A stretch of 64,000 nt of DNA from SIG78 sp045635745 (GCA_045635745.1 JAZTWG010000031.1:1-64000); one strand, 5' to 3'. Shown: positions 26,794-36,042, counted from the first letter of the stretch. A program made the numbers and translations. The notes: generated from the sequence alone by a model not told the origin.

Positions 26794-28452
26794 TTACTTT
26801 TCAAATTTATCCAGCAGAGCTTTTTCGGTCTTGCTGGTGTAGAAACCCTGTTCATCATAGGTCGCCGCAGCATCGGGCAGAATATCACCGAGCTGGCTGA
26901 CCGGAGTAAGCGGCATATCTTCGCAGTTGGGGAAGATCACCGTTTTACCCGGGAACTTGGCATTGGCCACCGCATCCAGACCTTTTTTGAGGTCCTGCAT
27001 GCCGCCGACTGCCGCCAGCGCCGTGACCGGCTGGAGTTTGCCGGTGGTCGCCAGTTCCAGCGTGTGGCGCAAATGCGCGGTCTTGCTGCCCGACGAACCG
27101 ATGTAACGGCCGCCGTTGTGGGCGATAGCGGCAAGGTCAAGTTCCCCTTCTTTACCGGCGGGAATACCGGCAAAAATATTCATCAGCCCGTCTTTGCCCA
27201 GGTGAGCTGCCGACTGCATAAGCACCGGCACCACCGGCACGAGCATGACGATGTCGTCAAAGCCTTCCGGCGCAAAATCGTTCAGGACTTTTTCAAATTC
27301 TTCGGCGCTCATGGTGGTGGGGTTCACCGCCACAAATTCAATACCGCGTTCGGCGATCTTGTCGGCCAGCAGGCGTTTAACATTGTCGATACGGCTCTGA
27401 TCCATATCGGAAACCAGAATGCGTTTGGGCCCGTTGGGATTTTCCACCGCCATCTGGGTGTGCATCTGGCCCATGGCACCGGCGCCGCCGGGCAGCCAGC
27501 AGCTGCCGCCGGCTTTCATGGTGCTGCGGACATTGCGGCCGTAGGCGCTGGAAATATCGCGGGAAGTCGTGCCCTGATAGAACCAGCCCTGGTAGTGGAT
27601 GCTGCCCACGTCGAATGAGAGTTTTTCAGCCGGCAGTTCGCCGCCGAAGCTCACCACGGCACCGAAAGCGCCCATCTTGGCGACTTTGGCGGTGGTTTCC
27701 GCACAGCGGTCGGCTACAAAAATATCATCGAATTTTTCATTTTCATCCAGCGCATCGATCTTGACCGCTTTCATGCCCAGTTCGGCTTCCAGCGCCGCAA
27801 CTGCCGCATCGTCCAGACCGAAAGTGGTCAAGCTGGCGGGCTTATTGGCCGCAACTGCCGCACCGGCGGTGTAAATGTTGCCGGCTTTACCGACGACCAG
27901 CAGTTTGCCGCCGGCTTTGGGTGTGGAGCGGTTTTCGATCATGTAAGCTGCCTGCACACAGGTCCAGGGTTCCAGCAGAGCAGCAACCGCGCTGGGCATG
28001 TGTTCAGCCACAGGCAGCAGGTAGCAACCTTCGTCGCCATTGAGCACGCGCTGATCCAGCACGCTGTACTGCGCCATGCCGCCGTCGATAGCGTAACCGT
28101 AGGCAAAACCTTTGCCGTTGACATAAATATCGGCCTGAATGATGAAGCGCTGGCCGACTTCGTACTGTTTGGCGAGTTTTGCGCCGACTTTGACCACGCT
28201 CATAACTGCTTCGTGGCCGGGAATGACCGGGTCGGTGGCAAGATCTTTGGAGATCACGCGCGGATGGCTTTCGCCGGCGCGGATCAGTTTCACATCCGAA
28301 AAGCACAAGCCGATGGCGTCGATACGCACCAGAAGTTCATCTTCTTTGATCTCCGGCACATCCACCACGCAGGGTTTGTCATCTTTGCCGAAAAATTCAA
28401 AACCGGCGCCGAACAGCGGCCACGCCAACATCTTTTCAGGAATATTGCTCAT
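26794..28452 (-). CDS. Zinc-type medium-chain dehydrogenase, L-sorbose-1-phosphate reductase-like
   Basis: 552 aa, longer than a simple alcohol dehydrogenase (about 350). The N-terminal GroES-like domain has GLCFSDVKLIRAGE, in which the usual zinc Cys is followed by Phe-Ser-Asp, and GHEAVMSV as the catalytic-zinc histidine-glutamate. A second nucleotide-binding region follows (GGAGAMGQMHTQMA, then ILVSDMD). This extended form is like SorE/YggP proteins, which reduce sugar phosphates; the substrate here is unknown. It has its own strong promoter and leads the lptD-hldD unit. Confidence 0.75.
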   Translation of the reverse strand: MSNIPEKMLAWPLFGAGFEFFGKDDKPCVVDVPEIKEDELLVRIDAIGLCFSDVKLIRAGESHPRVISKDLATDPVIPGHEAVMSVVKVGAKLAKQYEVGQRFIIQADIYVNGKGFAYGYAIDGGMAQYSVLDQRVLNGDEGCYLLPVAEHMPSAVAALLEPWTCVQAAYMIENRSTPKAGGKLLVVGKAGNIYTAGAAVAANKPASLTTFGLDDAAVAALEAELGMKAVKIDALDENEKFDDIFVADRCAETTAKVAKMGAFGAVVSFGGELPAEKLSFDVGSIHYQGWFYQGTTSRDISSAYGRNVRSTMKAGGSCWLPGGAGAMGQMHTQMAVENPNGPKRILVSDMDQSRIDNVKRLLADKIAERGIEFVAVNPTTMSAEEFEKVLNDFAPEGFDDIVMLVPVVPVLMQSAAHLGKDGLMNIFAGIPAGKEGELDLAAIAHNGGRYIGSSGSKTAHLRHTLELATTGKLQPVTALAAVGGMQDLKKGLDAVANAKFPGKTVIFPNCEDMPLTPVSQLGDILPDAAATYDEQGFYTSKTEKALLDKFEK

Positions 28453-28495
28453 AAAATATACCTCTGTTTAGTGTAAGAAAAAAACTCGTTTCAAT

Positions 28496-28524
28496 ATTAT
28501 AACCGCATATATTGCAAAAGTCAA
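28496..28524 (-). promoter_or_regulatory. Sigma-70-type promoter for the dehydrogenase-lptD-hldD unit
   Basis: On the minus strand TTGACT (28524-28519), 17 bp, TATAAT (28501-28496), about 43 nt before the start. The best consensus match in the window. Confidence 0.8.
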
Positions 28525-28539
28525 GTCCACTTATCCGGA

Positions 28540-29451
28540 TTATTTGGCCAGATTGCGGAAAATCATACTCATGACGGCTTTCTGCACATGCAAACGGTTT
28601 TCAGCTTCGTCGAAAACGATAGACATGTTGCTGTCATCCATCACATCGGCAGAAACTTCTTCGCCGCGGTGTGCGGGCAGGCAATGCAGGAACTTCACAT
28701 CCTTTGCCGCCTTTTCCATCAGAGCCTTGTTGACCTGATACGGCGCCAGAGTCTTCAGGCGCTTGGCGCGTTCTTCTTCAAAGCCCATGCTCACCCACAC
28801 ATCGGTATAGACATAGTTGGCTCCCTTGATCGCTTCGGCCGGATCTTCGCACCATTCTACGAACGGAGCACATTCCGCGAGGATGGCTGCTGACGGAGCG
28901 TATTCTTTGGGGCTGGCAATGACCATTTTCATGCCGGTGAGCTTGGCCCCCAGCATCAGAGAGTTGGCAATATTGCTGGCGCCGTCGCCGACAAACACGG
29001 TTTTAACGTCCAGAGTTTTGCTGTATTCCTTTATTGTAAAGAGGTCGGCGAGGATCTGGCACGGGTGGTAGTCGTCGGTCAGAGCATTGATCACCGGGAT
29101 CGTGGCGACCCGGGCGAGTTCTTCGATATCGGCCTGCGAAAAGGTGCGGATAACGATACCGTGCAGATAGCGGCTCAAAACGTTGGCGGTGTCGCTGACA
29201 GTTTCGCCGCGGCCGAGCTGCATCTTGGTACTGTCGAGATAAAGCGGATTGCCGCCGAGTTCGTGTACCCCGACTTCAAACGATACCCGGGTGCGGGTGG
29301 AGGATTTGGCAAAAATCAGTCCGATGCTCTTGCCTTTGAGATCTGTGCAGCCCACCTTGCCCCGGTTCTGCTTGAAATAAGTTGTAAGTGCGAACAATTC
29401 TTCCAGTTCGGAAGCATTTATATCGCGCAAAGTCAATAAATCTTTATACAT
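28540..29451 (-). CDS. argF: Ornithine carbamoyltransferase
   Basis: Makes citrulline from ornithine and carbamoyl phosphate in arginine synthesis; cytoplasmic. SSTRTRVSFEVG binds carbamoyl phosphate; HPCQILADL and HCLPAHRGEE are the ornithine-site motifs. 303 aa, normal. It follows argD by 18 nt, an argD-argF operon. Confidence 0.95.
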   Translation of the reverse strand: MYKDLLTLRDINASELEELFALTTYFKQNRGKVGCTDLKGKSIGLIFAKSSTRTRVSFEVGVHELGGNPLYLDSTKMQLGRGETVSDTANVLSRYLHGIVIRTFSQADIEELARVATIPVINALTDDYHPCQILADLFTIKEYSKTLDVKTVFVGDGASNIANSLMLGAKLTGMKMVIASPKEYAPSAAILAECAPFVEWCEDPAEAIKGANYVYTDVWVSMGFEEERAKRLKTLAPYQVNKALMEKAAKDVKFLHCLPAHRGEEVSADVMDDSNMSIVFDEAENRLHVQKAVMSMIFRNLAK

Positions 29452-29469
29452 GATAAACAGCTCCTTTTC

Positions 29470-30675
29470 TTATGCTTCAATGCTTTTGGCATAGTCCGCC
29501 AGACCGGCGGCAATGCGTTCCAAAGCCAGATCGGCTTCGGCGCGGGTTATATTCAACGGCGGCAGCAGGCGCAAAACCGTTTCGCCCGCTGTAAGAGTGA
29601 TGAGTTTGTGCTTGAGGATCGCTGCCGAGAGCGCACCGGCGGGGCGGTCGAGCACTACACCGATCATCAGACCTTTGCCGCGGACGGCTTTGCAGAAACT
29701 GTATTTGCTGATGAGTTTGCCGAGCTGGCGCAGCAGATATTCGCCCTGTTCGTTGACATTTTTCAGCACATCTTCTTTTTCAATAACTTCCTGTACCGCC
29801 AACGCCGCCGCGCTGACCAGCGGAGTGCCGCCGAAGGTGCTGGCGTGTTCGCCGGGCACCAGAATATTGGCGTATTTGCGTTTGACTATGAATGCACCCA
29901 TGGGCAGGCCGTTGGCAAGGGCTTTGGCCATGGAGAAGGCATCCGGTTCCACGCCGAAGCTCTGCCATGCATAAAGCGTACCAAGACGGCCCATGCCGCA
30001 CTGAACTTCGTCGAAGAGCAGCATCAGGTTCTTTTCGTCGCAGAGCTGACGCACCTGTTTGAGGTAACCCGGATCGGCGGGCAGAATACCGCCTTCGCCC
30101 TGTACCGGTTCGAGCAATATGGCACAGGTTTTGTCGGTGATCGCACCCTTGAGTGCTTCGATGTCGTTGTAGGGCACCTGGCTGAAACCGGGCATATCCG
30201 GCTCAAAACCCTTGCGGTATTTGGCACGGCCGGTGGCGGCGAGGGTGGCAAGCGTTCTGCCGTGGAAGCTGTTGTCCATGGAAATGATGTGATTTCTGCC
30301 GGTGGCATTGCCGAATTTACGCGCCAGTTTGATCAATCCTTCGTTGGCTTCGGCGCCAGAGTTGGCAAAAAATACGGCACCGTCGAAGCATTTGGAAATG
30401 AGTTTTTCCGCCAGCCGGGGCGTTACATCGTTGAGGTACAGGTTGGATATATGCACCAGTGTTGCCGCCTGATCGGCGATCGCTTTGGTGATCACCGGGT
30501 GGGCATGGCCGAGGTTGCAGACGCTGATACCGGAAGCAAAGTCCAAGTATTCCACATCTTTTTCGTCGTAAAGGTAAGCGCCTTTGCCGCGGGTGAAATA
30601 TTGCGCCGGTGCATAGGTCTGCAGAACATAGTTTTTGAACAGTTCAAAAGATTTTTCACTGCCGTTGAAGCTCAT
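29470..30675 (-). CDS. argD: Acetylornithine aminotransferase
   Basis: PLP enzyme converting N-acetylglutamate semialdehyde to N-acetylornithine. Class III aminotransferase: ANSGAEANEGLIKLAR, LLFDEVQCGMGR, and the PLP lysine in SMAKALANGLPMGA. 401 aa. AAGGAG precedes the ATG. Shares a transcript with argF. Succinyl-diaminopimelate transamination is a known side activity in this family. Confidence 0.95.
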   Translation of the reverse strand: MSFNGSEKSFELFKNYVLQTYAPAQYFTRGKGAYLYDEKDVEYLDFASGISVCNLGHAHPVITKAIADQAATLVHISNLYLNDVTPRLAEKLISKCFDGAVFFANSGAEANEGLIKLARKFGNATGRNHIISMDNSFHGRTLATLAATGRAKYRKGFEPDMPGFSQVPYNDIEALKGAITDKTCAILLEPVQGEGGILPADPGYLKQVRQLCDEKNLMLLFDEVQCGMGRLGTLYAWQSFGVEPDAFSMAKALANGLPMGAFIVKRKYANILVPGEHASTFGGTPLVSAAALAVQEVIEKEDVLKNVNEQGEYLLRQLGKLISKYSFCKAVRGKGLMIGVVLDRPAGALSAAILKHKLITLTAGETVLRLLPPLNITRAEADLALERIAAGLADYAKSIEA

Positions 30676-30743
30676 GATGACTTCTCCTTAAAATTTTATC
30701 GGTAAATGTTTTATTATTTATAGAATAATCCCTGAAAATAATT

Positions 30744-30772
30744 AATGTAACACGCTTTTGCCATTTTTACAA
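30744..30772 (-). promoter_or_regulatory. Promoter of argD-argF
   Basis: On the minus strand TTGTAA (30772-30767), 17 bp, TACATT (30749-30744), about 68 nt before the argD start. Confidence 0.55.
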
Positions 30773-30833
30773 GTAAAATGCCCTTTTATATTGCGATAAA
30801 CTCCTAAAAGTGCCCATTTTGTGCGATTTATTC

Positions 30834-30862
30834 TTGCAAGAGCGCGTTAGATGTGTTAAATT
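30834..30862 (+). promoter_or_regulatory. Promoter of the gmhA-uppS run
   Basis: TTGCAA (30834-30839), 17 bp, TAAATT (30857-30862), 33 nt before the start. Back to back with the argD promoter in a 220-bp AT-rich gap. Confidence 0.55.
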
Positions 30863-30895
30863 ACCCTGAAACAATAATCACAGGAGATTTGCTTT

Positions 30896-31531
30896 ATGAA
30901 TAAATTTGTTGAAGAGCTCATCGACCGTTATCCGGTTTTGCAAGAGATCGCTTCTGATATAGACCGCGCCGCTGCTTTGCTGATAAATTGTGCATTGCAG
31001 GGCGGCAAGATCCTGACCGCCGGCAACGGCGGCAGCGCTTCCGATGCCGACCATATTACCGGCGAACTGCTCAAAGGATTTGTCAAAAAACGGCCCCTGC
31101 CCCCTGAAGCGGTCGAAAAATTTGCCGATCAGAACAAACCGGGTGCAGTTGAGCTTGCTCAATCGCTGCAAATGGGGATCGCGGCAGTAAATCTGGGTAA
31201 CGCCCAGGCGCTGGTCAGCGCTTTCGGCAACGATGTAAATCCGCAGGCGGCATATGCCCAGCATTTGTGGGCTCTGGCGCGGAAAGATGACGTTTTTGTG
31301 GGGATTTCCACCGGCGGCAATGCCGAAAATATCCGGCTGGCGCTTATTGCGGCAAGAGCCGCGGGGGTGAAAAGTATTCTCCTGACCGGCAATAAAAACG
31401 GCGTTTGCTGCGGATATGCCGATGTGGTGATTGCCGCACCGGAAAAGGAAACGTTCAAGATCCAGGAACTGCATCTGCCGATTTACCACACACTTTGCAT
31501 GGCCATTGAGGAGGCTTTGTATTGTGAGTGA
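30896..31531 (+). CDS. gmhA: SIS-domain phosphosugar isomerase, GmhA type
   Basis: Probable sedoheptulose-7-phosphate isomerase, first step of ADP-heptose synthesis. 211 aa SIS fold: AGNGGSASDADHITGEL gives the phosphate loop and the catalytic Glu, GISTGGNAENIRLAL is the second phosphate site, and IQELHLPIYHTLCMAIEE matches the C-terminal His helix of GmhA. The match to GNGGSxxDA is good, though a Thr-Gly replaces the usual Ala-Glu near the catalytic Glu. The presence of hldD supports the assignment; a DiaA-type SIS protein is the alternative. AGGAG precedes the ATG. Confidence 0.72.
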   Translation: MNKFVEELIDRYPVLQEIASDIDRAAALLINCALQGGKILTAGNGGSASDADHITGELLKGFVKKRPLPPEAVEKFADQNKPGAVELAQSLQMGIAAVNLGNAQALVSAFGNDVNPQAAYAQHLWALARKDDVFVGISTGGNAENIRLALIAARAAGVKSILLTGNKNGVCCGYADVVIAAPEKETFKIQELHLPIYHTLCMAIEEALYCE

Positions 31532-32243
31532 TAAATCCAACAAGGTCGATCATCTGGCAATAATCATGGATGGCAACGGCCGCTGGGCGCAATCCCGCGG
31601 TCTGGAGCGCACCGCCGGCCATCGCGCCGGGGCGGATAATGTGCTGGAAATAATGCGCGCAGCAAAAGAGTTCGGCATAAAATATCTGACTTTGTACGCA
31701 TTCAGCACCGAAAACTGGAAACGCCCTGCCGCCGAAGTCGGTGCATTGATGAAACTTCTGCAGGAATTTCTTTTCAATCAGCTGCCCGCCATGCAGAAAG
31801 AGAATGTGCGTTTGAACGCCATCGGCAGACTTGATAAACTGCCGGAAGCGGCGCGTTTGAGTTTGATCGGCGCCATGAAAGCTACTGCCGGCAACACCGG
31901 CGGCGTGCTGACATTGGCATTGAACTACGGCGGCAGAGCCGAGATCGTTGATGCGGCAAAAAAACTGGTCAAAGCCGTGAAAAACGGCGAAGCCGATTTG
32001 GAAAAACTCGACGAAAAAGTGTTTGGAAACTTTTTGTATGACCCTGGATTGCCCGATCCTGATCTGGTGATAAGAACATCGGGTGAATTGCGGATAAGCA
32101 ACTTTCTTTTGTGGGAAATGGCTTACAGCGAGCTTTATATAAGCGATGTCATGTGGCCGGATTTTGACCGCAATGAGTTGAAAAAAGCACTTGAATCCTA
32201 CAACAGCCGCAACCGCCGTTTCGGCGGGGTGGAGAAAAAGTGA
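31524..32243 (+). CDS. uppS: Undecaprenyl (isoprenyl) diphosphate synthase
   Basis: Cis-prenyltransferase that makes the C55 carrier for peptidoglycan and O-antigen. HLAIIMDGNGRWAQ contains the catalytic Asp; TLYAFSTENWKRP and the C-terminal PDLVIRTSGELRISNFLLW are conserved. 239 aa. Start is GTG at 31524, which overlaps the gmhA-type stop by 8 nt, with GGAGG upstream. The overlap suggests coupled translation. Confidence 0.95.
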   Translation: MSDKSNKVDHLAIIMDGNGRWAQSRGLERTAGHRAGADNVLEIMRAAKEFGIKYLTLYAFSTENWKRPAAEVGALMKLLQEFLFNQLPAMQKENVRLNAIGRLDKLPEAARLSLIGAMKATAGNTGGVLTLALNYGGRAEIVDAAKKLVKAVKNGEADLEKLDEKVFGNFLYDPGLPDPDLVIRTSGELRISNFLLWEMAYSELYISDVMWPDFDRNELKKALESYNSRNRRFGGVEKK

Positions 32244-32349
32244 CGGGTGCTGATTAAGCTCAAATGACGGCAAAGTGACGGATGTTTGACGGAAGAGTGA
32301 CGGATTAAAAAATTAATTTTTCAAAAATATTTCAGGAGAAAGGTTTTTT
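32244..32349 (+). repeat. TGACGG short repeats in the uppS-cdsA gap
   Basis: Five TGACGG units stand in 64 bp, the four closest at 11-13 nt spacing (AAATGACGGC, AAGTGACGGA, TTTGACGGAA, GAGTGACGGA). The same units recur within coding DNA at 45.0, 45.1 and 46.5 kb. GGAGAAAGG near 32335 is the ribosome site for cdsA. Confidence 0.75.
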
Positions 32350-33207
32350 ATGTTAAAGTATCGTTTGATCAGTTTTCCATTGCTTCTGCTGCTGGCATTT
32401 GCGGTGGTGTTCTGGCAACCGTGGGGCGGGGTTATTTTTATGATTCTTGCCTTGCCCATTACTCTGGCTGTAGTGTGGGAAAGTTGCAATATAGCCTGCC
32501 GGGTGCAGCTGGCGGTGCACCGCTTTCTGGCGCTTTTTGCCGGAGTGCTGCTGCTGGCCAAATACGGTTATGGAATCGTTTTTCCTGAACAGCTGGCTCT
32601 TTTGCCGGCCTGCATGGGGGTGCTGACATTTGTATTTGTGGTGCTGATGCTTCAGACTCTTTTCTGCCGCGATGAAAAAAAGACTCCGGCAGTAGTTTCC
32701 GCATTTGTCACGCCGGGGGTGGTGCTTTTTGCCATGCTGCCGGTGATCGCGCTGCTGGGGATCTATCTCAAATACGGTGCATTGATCTTTTTGTCGCTGG
32801 TGCTGGCTACCAAGGCTTCCGATACCGGCGGCTATATTGTGGGGATGCTTTCCAATAAACTCATGAAAAACGGCAATCACAAGATCGTACCTTCCATTTC
32901 GCCGAAAAAGTCGTGGGAAGGCACGGTGGGTGCGGCGCTTTTTTCGATCGGCACGGCGTATCTGCTGGTGCATTTTGAGTGCATTTATCTTACTGCTGTG
33001 GAAACGCTGATCTTCGGTTTTCTGGCATTTCTCGGCAGTTTTGCCGGTGATTTGACTGAATCGCAGCTCAAGCGCGCCGCCGGGATCAAGGATTCAGCAA
33101 ACTGGATCCCCGGCATGGGCGGCATATTGGATGTTTTGGACAGTTTTATATATAACGCGCCATTGTTTTATCTGGCGTTGGAAAGCGGGGTATTGGTATG
33201 TCAGTAA
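32350..33207 (+). CDS. cdsA: Phosphatidate cytidylyltransferase
   Basis: Makes CDP-diacylglycerol for phospholipids; inner membrane. 285 aa with about eight membrane segments. The family signature is GDLTESQLKRAAGIKDS followed by PGMGGILDVLDS. In most CdsA proteins this end reads GHGG and DRxD, so here Met replaces His and Val replaces Arg; activity is likely but not certain. Its stop overlaps hisI by 10 nt. Confidence 0.88.
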   Translation: MLKYRLISFPLLLLLAFAVVFWQPWGGVIFMILALPITLAVVWESCNIACRVQLAVHRFLALFAGVLLLAKYGYGIVFPEQLALLPACMGVLTFVFVVLMLQTLFCRDEKKTPAVVSAFVTPGVVLFAMLPVIALLGIYLKYGALIFLSLVLATKASDTGGYIVGMLSNKLMKNGNHKIVPSISPKKSWEGTVGAALFSIGTAYLLVHFECIYLTAVETLIFGFLAFLGSFAGDLTESQLKRAAGIKDSANWIPGMGGILDVLDSFIYNAPLFYLALESGVLVCQ

Positions 33208-33578
33208 AACTCGATTTTGAAAAGTGCGGCGGCTTGATCCCCGCCATTGCCCAGGATTACAGGACCAATGAAATACTGATGATGGCGTATATCAACGAAG
33301 AATCGTGGCAGGAAACGCTCAAAAGCGGTTACGCCACCTATTATTCGCGCAGCCGTCAGAAACTCTGGAAAAAGGGCGAAAGTTCCGGTCATCTGCAGGT
33401 CGTTCACGAAATACTCGTGGATTGCGACCTTGATACGGTGGTGTTCAAGATCGAACAGCTTGGTCCGGGAGCCTGCCACACCGGCCACCGCAGCTGTTTT
33501 TACCGCAAAGTAGCGGATAATGAGCTTGTGGAAGTGGAAACAACTGTGTTCGATGCCGACAAGGTTTACAATAAATAA
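33198..33578 (+). CDS. hisI: Phosphoribosyl-AMP cyclohydrolase
   Basis: Opens the purine ring of phosphoribosyl-AMP in histidine synthesis. 126 aa, single-domain (no HisE fusion). Motifs YYSRSRQKLWKKGESSGH, DCDLDTVVFK and GACHTGHRSCFYR supply the zinc and magnesium ligands. The ATG lies inside the end of cdsA, so translation is coupled to an unrelated pathway. Confidence 0.95.
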   Translation: MSVKLDFEKCGGLIPAIAQDYRTNEILMMAYINEESWQETLKSGYATYYSRSRQKLWKKGESSGHLQVVHEILVDCDLDTVVFKIEQLGPGACHTGHRSCFYRKVADNELVEVETTVFDADKVYNK

Positions 33579-33591
33579 GGCAGCCTTTCTT

Positions 33592-35430
33592 ATGGATACA
33601 GAAAAGATCATCAGCGAGTTAAGCAATATAAAATTCCGCAGAAATGTGAACTATTTTCAGCTCACCACACTGGGAGTGGGGTCGGTTGCTCCGCTGGTGG
33701 CAGATGTGGAAAACGATGCGGAATTATCGGAACTGCTGCACTACACATCGGCCAACAACATCAATATTTTCCTCATCGGCGGCGGCAGCAACCTTGTCGG
33801 CAGCGATGAACCTTATGACGGCGTGATCGTGCGTTTGAAGGGCGAATTTACCGCTGTAAGCTGCGATGATACCGGCCGTCTTATCGCCGGCGGCGGCGCC
33901 AAGCTGCCGGATACGGTGAAATTGGCCGCGGCCAGAGGTTTCGGCGGCATGAGCAAACTTGCCGGTATACCCGGCACCATCGGCGGCGCATTGCGTATGA
34001 ATGCCGGAGCAAACAATACGCTTATAAGCGATAAACTCGTGCGTTTGCGCGGGGTTTATTGCGATGGCAGAGTGTGGCGGAGTGAAGCGAAAAATATCGA
34101 ATGGCGCTACCGCTCATCGGGCATTCCTGAAGATGTTATTGTTACAGCTGCGGAATTTCAGCTGGCGGCCAGTTCTGCCGAGCAGGAAGAACTGCTGGTC
34201 CAGAGCGAACTTGTTGCGCGTCGCCGGAAAGAACCCGCCGGCCGTACTGCCGGATGCATATTCCGCAATCCGGGCCTGGCTGATCCGGCGGGCAAACTCA
34301 TTGACCTTGCCGGACTCAAGGGCAGTACAGCCGGGGCGATGTATGTGAGCAATGAACACGGCAACTATCTGGTCAACCGGGGCGGCGCCAGCGAAAAAGA
34401 TTTTATTGAGCTGGCCGGAAAGGTCCGCAAAACTATTGCCGGAAAGTTCGGACTTTATCTGGAGCTGGAAGTAAAATTTATCCGTAAAGAAAATATCCAA
34501 CAGATCTATGATCAGGCGCAGGCGCCATCTGTTGCCGTATTTATGGGCGGCGAAAGCTCCGAGCGCGAAGTATCGCTGCGCAGTGGTTCTGCCGTGGCCA
34601 ATGCCTTGCGTAACGGCGGATACAAGGTCAGGACTTTTGACCTGAAAACGCTGGCCGTTCCGCCCGAAGCCGGAGATTACGACCTGATCCACCCGGTACT
34701 GCACGGCGGCTGGGGCGAGGGCGGAGCGCTGCAGAAACTGCTGGAAGAAAAAAATATGGAGTTTATCGGTTCCGGGAGCGAAGCTTCGGAACTTGTAATG
34801 GATAAGCTGAAAACCAAGGCGCTGCTGAAAAAACTCAATATGCCCACCGCGCCGGATTGGTGCATCACCGCAGCGCATTTGAATACGCCGCCGGCAGATA
34901 TGACTTTTCCGGTGGTGGTGAAAGTTCCGTGCGAAGGCTCCACCGTGGGCATCGAAAAGATAGACAATATCGATCAATGGCGCGCCAGATTGCCCGGTTT
35001 GCTGACACAGGCAGACGAGTTGCTGGCGGAAAAATTTATTGCGGGCAGAGAGTGCACCGTGCCGGTGGTGCTCGGTCAGGCAATGACGGTTGTGGAGATC
35101 CGTCCGCCCGGCGGCTTTTACGATTACGATGCCAAATATATCTACGCCAACGGCCATACCGAATACTTCTGTCCGCCGGTAAGGATCTCGGCGGAAGAGC
35201 AGAAAATGCTGCAGGATCTGGCGGTGAAGTTCTATAATGAATTCAACTGCCGCGATCTGGTGCGGGTGGACTTCATTATCGGCAATGATGACAATGTGCC
35301 GTATATTCTTGAAGGCAACAGCCTGCCCGGTTTTACCGCAACCAGTCTGGTGCCCAAAGCAGCGGCCTGCATGAATATAAGTTTTGAACGTTTGTGTGCA
35401 TCGCTGGTAATGGCGCACATCAAAAAATGA
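33592..35430 (+). CDS. MurB-Ddl fusion: UDP-MurNAc dehydrogenase and D-Ala-D-Ala ligase
   Basis: Two cytoplasmic peptidoglycan steps in one 612-aa chain. Residues about 1-300 are MurB: FAD motifs LIGGGSNLVGSD and GIPGTIGGALRMNAGA, the proton-donor Ser/Cys position in GRTAGCIFRNP (Cys), and LIDLAGLKG. Residues about 308-612 are Ddl: GGESSEREVSLRSG, PVLHGGWGEGGALQ, the ATP-grasp core VVKVPCEGSTVG, RVDF and EGNSLPGFTATS. MurC-Ddl fusions are known in chlamydiae; MurB-Ddl is less common. The ATG at 33592 is taken because the fusion's MurB homology starts there. No murC is in the window. Confidence 0.92.
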   Translation: MDTEKIISELSNIKFRRNVNYFQLTTLGVGSVAPLVADVENDAELSELLHYTSANNINIFLIGGGSNLVGSDEPYDGVIVRLKGEFTAVSCDDTGRLIAGGGAKLPDTVKLAAARGFGGMSKLAGIPGTIGGALRMNAGANNTLISDKLVRLRGVYCDGRVWRSEAKNIEWRYRSSGIPEDVIVTAAEFQLAASSAEQEELLVQSELVARRRKEPAGRTAGCIFRNPGLADPAGKLIDLAGLKGSTAGAMYVSNEHGNYLVNRGGASEKDFIELAGKVRKTIAGKFGLYLELEVKFIRKENIQQIYDQAQAPSVAVFMGGESSEREVSLRSGSAVANALRNGGYKVRTFDLKTLAVPPEAGDYDLIHPVLHGGWGEGGALQKLLEEKNMEFIGSGSEASELVMDKLKTKALLKKLNMPTAPDWCITAAHLNTPPADMTFPVVVKVPCEGSTVGIEKIDNIDQWRARLPGLLTQADELLAEKFIAGRECTVPVVLGQAMTVVEIRPPGGFYDYDAKYIYANGHTEYFCPPVRISAEEQKMLQDLAVKFYNEFNCRDLVRVDFIIGNDDNVPYILEGNSLPGFTATSLVPKAAACMNISFERLCASLVMAHIKK

Positions 35431-35438
35431 GGTGATCT

Positions 35439-35918
35439 ATGAAAAAGATGGTATTTTATCTGCTGACGGCTGTTCTGGGGGTGTTTTTGAGCGGTTGTGC
35501 CGGCAGTTCGCCGGAGTACTACGAAGAACTTTCGGAAACAGAGCGTGCAGCTCTGCAGCACGCGGCGCGGGCGCTGGCTCTGCGCGGCAGCGCGGTGCCG
35601 GGGCATTTGCGCGAGGCATTTCTCAAGCTGACTCCTTACGAGCGGATCGTTTACGACGGCAACAAACACGGCAAAGCATTCTACCGCTGGGAGATATACG
35701 AAAACCGCAATCCGGGCAAACGCATTGCTCAACGCGATATAAATCCTTACTGGGTAATGGTCTACGCCATAGGTGATTTGCGAGATCCGGCATGGAAGCT
35801 CAACCATGCCAATCAGGAGCTTTCTTCCGGTAGAGCCGCTGCACCGCAGCAGTCGTCTCCGGCGACTCCCGGTGCCGGACGGCCCCGTCAGATAAAGCAA
35901 GTGCGCTATAAACGCTGA
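35439..35918 (+). CDS. Small lipoprotein, function unknown
   Basis: 159 aa. The N terminus is a lipoprotein signal ending in the lipobox LSGC, so it is lipid-anchored on the periplasmic face. The mature part is helical at first, then has a compact region with FYRWEIYENRNPGKRI and NPYWVMVYAIGDLRDP. A proline-rich, basic tail ends it. It starts 8 nt after murB-ddl and may belong to the same transcript. No family recognised. Confidence 0.75.
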   Translation: MKKMVFYLLTAVLGVFLSGCAGSSPEYYEELSETERAALQHAARALALRGSAVPGHLREAFLKLTPYERIVYDGNKHGKAFYRWEIYENRNPGKRIAQRDINPYWVMVYAIGDLRDPAWKLNHANQELSSGRAAAPQQSSPATPGAGRPRQIKQVRYKR

Positions 35919-35967
35919 AAAACTCCGAAAAAGTGCAAAAAAGCTTTTGATTAAGAGCTTTCAAAGT

Positions 35968-35996
35968 TTGCAGAAACAGTCAAACGGGTTTATATT
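35968..35996 (+). promoter_or_regulatory. Promoter of the exported 243-aa protein
   Basis: TTGCAG (35968-35973), 17 bp, TATATT (35991-35996), 46 nt before the start. The -10 box matches others in the window. Confidence 0.55.
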
Positions 35997-36042
35997 AGCC
36001 GTGCATGGAATATTTTAAATAAATAAAGAAGGAAAGTATCTT

